From assembly GCA_016793165.1 (NCBI GenBank), contig JAEULA010000081.1, positions 18,224 to 82,223 of the forward strand: DNA of 64,000 nt, given 5' to 3'. Shown in pieces: positions 62,609 to 64,000 of the stretch (positions are counted from its first letter, which is position 1; every line of letters starts with the position of its first letter). Made by a program: the position numbers and the translations under genes. A model generated the notes under the pieces. The model worked only from the letters and a program-made list of their open reading frames with translations, did not search any database and was not told the origin of the DNA. The stretch comes from Alphaproteobacteria bacterium (GTDB taxonomy: Bacteria; Pseudomonadota; Alphaproteobacteria; CACIAM-22H2).

Positions 62609-63498
62609 GCCGGTCTCCGCGCGCGATCGGAGACGATCAGGATCACGGCGCCGACGATCGCCGTCATGGCGAGCGCGAGCCCGGCCGTGACGGGCTCGCC
62701 GTCGACGAGGTGCCCGATCAGCACCGCGACCATGGGATTGACGAAGGCATAGGTGGCGATGCGCGCCGCCGGCTCGTGGCGCATCAGCCAGACATAAGCG
62801 CCGAAGCCGCCGAAGGTGCCGAAGGCCAGCAGATAGGCCACGCCCAGGAGCGAGCGCGTCGTCATGCCGGCGATCACCGCGGCCGAGAACTGGCCGAGCA
62901 GCGCCGCGGCCGCGCAGAGCACGGCGCCGCCGATGACCAGCTGCGTGCCCGCCATCACCAGGAGGCTGGCCGGTCGCGGCAGGCGCATCGCCAGGACCGT
63001 TCCGAGCGACCAGCAGAACGACGCGAGCAGCGTGATCGCCGCGTCGGACGGTTCGGCGCGCCCGAGCGCGTCGCGACCGTTGACGAGGATCGCGACGCCG
63101 GCGAGCCCGACGGCGATGCCGATCGCCACGCGGGCCGGCGGCCGGCGCTCGCCGAAGGCCCATGTCAGCAGCGGCACGAAGAACGGGATCGTCGCGATCA
63201 GCAGCGCCGCCACGCCGGTCGGTACACGCTGCTGCGCATAGGCGAGCAGGCCGTGATTGCCCGCGAAGAAGAGCGTGCCGACGACCGCGGCGGCGCCGAG
63301 CTCGCGCGCGCTCGGCGCGCGGGCACGCAGCGCGAAGGCGATCGCCAGCATGATCGCGCCGCCGATGACGCTGCGCACGCCCATCGACACGGCCGGCGGA
63401 ATCGATTCAACCGCCCTGGCGATCGCCAGGTAGGTCGAGCCCCAGATCAGGTAGATCGCCGCGTAGGCGACGAGGACCCGCCAGCGCGCCGGCCTCAC
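62605..63498 (-). CDS. EamA-family (DMT) transporter
   Basis: Second DMT exporter of 297 residues, paralogous to the one at 61697 and coupled to it. The shared pattern is AAIYLIWGSTYLAIARAVE and AQQRVPTGVAALLIATIPFFVPLLTW with ATYAFVNPMVAVLIGHLVDGE. GTG 63498 is the start, just beyond the TRAP permease stop. Pairs like this can be two separate exporters or a heterodimer. Confidence 0.9.
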   Translation of the reverse strand: MRPARWRVLVAYAAIYLIWGSTYLAIARAVESIPPAVSMGVRSVIGGAIMLAIAFALRARAPSARELGAAAVVGTLFFAGNHGLLAYAQQRVPTGVAALLIATIPFFVPLLTWAFGERRPPARVAIGIAVGLAGVAILVNGRDALGRAEPSDAAITLLASFCWSLGTVLAMRLPRPASLLVMAGTQLVIGGAVLCAAAALLGQFSAAVIAGMTTRSLLGVAYLLAFGTFGGFGAYVWLMRHEPAARIATYAFVNPMVAVLIGHLVDGEPVTAGLALAMTAIVGAVILIVSDRARRPA

Positions 63499-63499
63499 G

Positions 63500-64000
63500 T
63501 CACGCCGCGGCCCGCCGCCGCTGCGCGACCTGGAAGGCGACGATTCCGCCCGCGATCCCGATGCCGAGCAGGTCGGTGACGAGTCCGGGCCGGATCAGCA
63601 GCAGGGCGGCCGCGACCAGCAGCCCGGACTCCCACAGGGCGCAGGGGCGCAGCAGGTAGCCGTGCAGCCCCGCCGCCAGCAGCAGGCAGCCGATGATGCC
63701 CGTCACGGCGGCCTGCAAGATCGACGGCCAGTCGCCGATCATCAGCATCGCCGGCTCGTAGACGAACATGAACGGCACGATGAAGCCTGCCGCGCCGATC
63801 CTCACCGCGGCCCAGCCCGCGTCCCAGAGATCCGCCTTGGCGAGCGACGCGGCGGCGAACACCGCCAGGGCCACCGGCGGGGTGATCGCCGAAAGGATCG
63901 CGAAGTAGAAGGCGAACATGTGGGCCGCCGGCTCGATCGCCCCGAGCTTGATCAGCGCCGGCACCAGCAGCGAGACCATGATGATGTAGGCCGGCGTCGT
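63500..64000 (-). CDS. TRAP transporter fused permease, C-terminal part (5' end outside window)
   Basis: Last 166 residues of a TRAP dicarboxylate-type 4TM/12TM fused permease. TPAYIIMVSLLVPALIKLGAIEPAAHMFAFYFAILSAITPPVALAVFAAASLAKADLW is the characteristic M-subunit sequence, followed by four more hydrophobic segments. The frame is open to the window edge, so the apparent ATG at 63979 is internal. The stop lies 1 base before the EamA GTG start. Confidence 0.9.
   Translation of the reverse strand, partial: TTPAYIIMVSLLVPALIKLGAIEPAAHMFAFYFAILSAITPPVALAVFAAASLAKADLWDAGWAAVRIGAAGFIVPFMFVYEPAMLMIGDWPSILQAAVTGIIGCLLLAAGLHGYLLRPCALWESGLLVAAALLLIRPGLVTDLLGIGIAGGIVAFQVAQRRRAAA

Noticed and set aside
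58235..62752. A plus-strand open frame of about 1,500 codons
   Set aside because: Arg/Ala-rich, low-complexity product that crosses tctB, tctA, the antiporter and the EamA gene in other frames or strands. No family motifs are visible.

Overview
This is a GC-rich (about 70 %) chromosomal segment from an alphaproteobacterium, probably an environmental, metabolically versatile member of the Rhodospirillales/Hyphomicrobiales side of the class. The assignment rests on gene content: cobT-cobS beside a J-domain protein, an rpmB/esterase-like/cobTS neighbourhood, a fused TRAP permease, tripartite tricarboxylate and TauABC-type uptake systems, and family III CoA-transferases. Coding density is very high, many genes overlap by ATGA or GTGA, and GTG starts are frequent. 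I see no rRNA, tRNA, CRISPR array, insertion sequence or phage gene.

Layout. 1-1133: the end of meaB, then rpmB. 1487-4956: dTDP-L-rhamnose operon rfbC-rfbB-rfbD-rfbA. 4979-9882: an esterase-like phytase-domain protein, a dienelactone hydrolase, a secreted 5'-nucleotidase and a membrane acyltransferase. 9914-13531: cobT, cobS and a J-domain protein. 13643-18495: a lipoprotein, a MaoC-type hydratase with a CoA-transferase, a peroxiredoxin-like/prolyl-hydroxylase fusion and a PAS protein. 18594-24041: gamma-glutamyltransferase, amidase, enoyl-CoA hydratase, a DUF3047 protein and a degenerate GGDEF-like protein. 24207-27064: lipoprotein, response regulator and histidine kinase in one operon. 27377-30019: queuosine genes queF-tgt-queA, with queG further on at 37170. 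30054-35309: a spermidine/putrescine-type ABC transporter with an amidohydrolase. 35414-37096: a patatin. 38474-43092: xanthine dehydrogenase xdhABC. 43249-48491: a WecA-like transferase, an amidase, a bis-MGD oxidoreductase and a GlcG-like protein.

The most distinctive region is 48508-59885. An amidohydrolase faces a GntR/FCD regulator across an 18-bp perfect AT-centred palindrome, a strong operator candidate. The rightward genes follow closely: sulfatase, NMT1-type binding protein, ABC ATPase, an unrecognised 101-residue membrane-anchored protein, two different permeases, a TIM-barrel hydrolase-like protein, and a complete TctC-TctB-TctA transporter. Most junctions are start/stop overlaps, so this looks like one regulated unit for uptake and breakdown of an unknown, possibly sulfated, compound. 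The window ends with a YbaL-type cation/proton antiporter, two tandem EamA exporters and the C-terminus of a TRAP permease that runs off the edge.

Two non-coding structures stand out. A nested inverted repeat (30940-31064) fills the gap between the binding-protein and permease genes of the Pot-type operon and seems to supply the permease's ribosome binding site. A perfect 10-bp inverted repeat (52688-52727) sits at the matching place in the second ABC operon.
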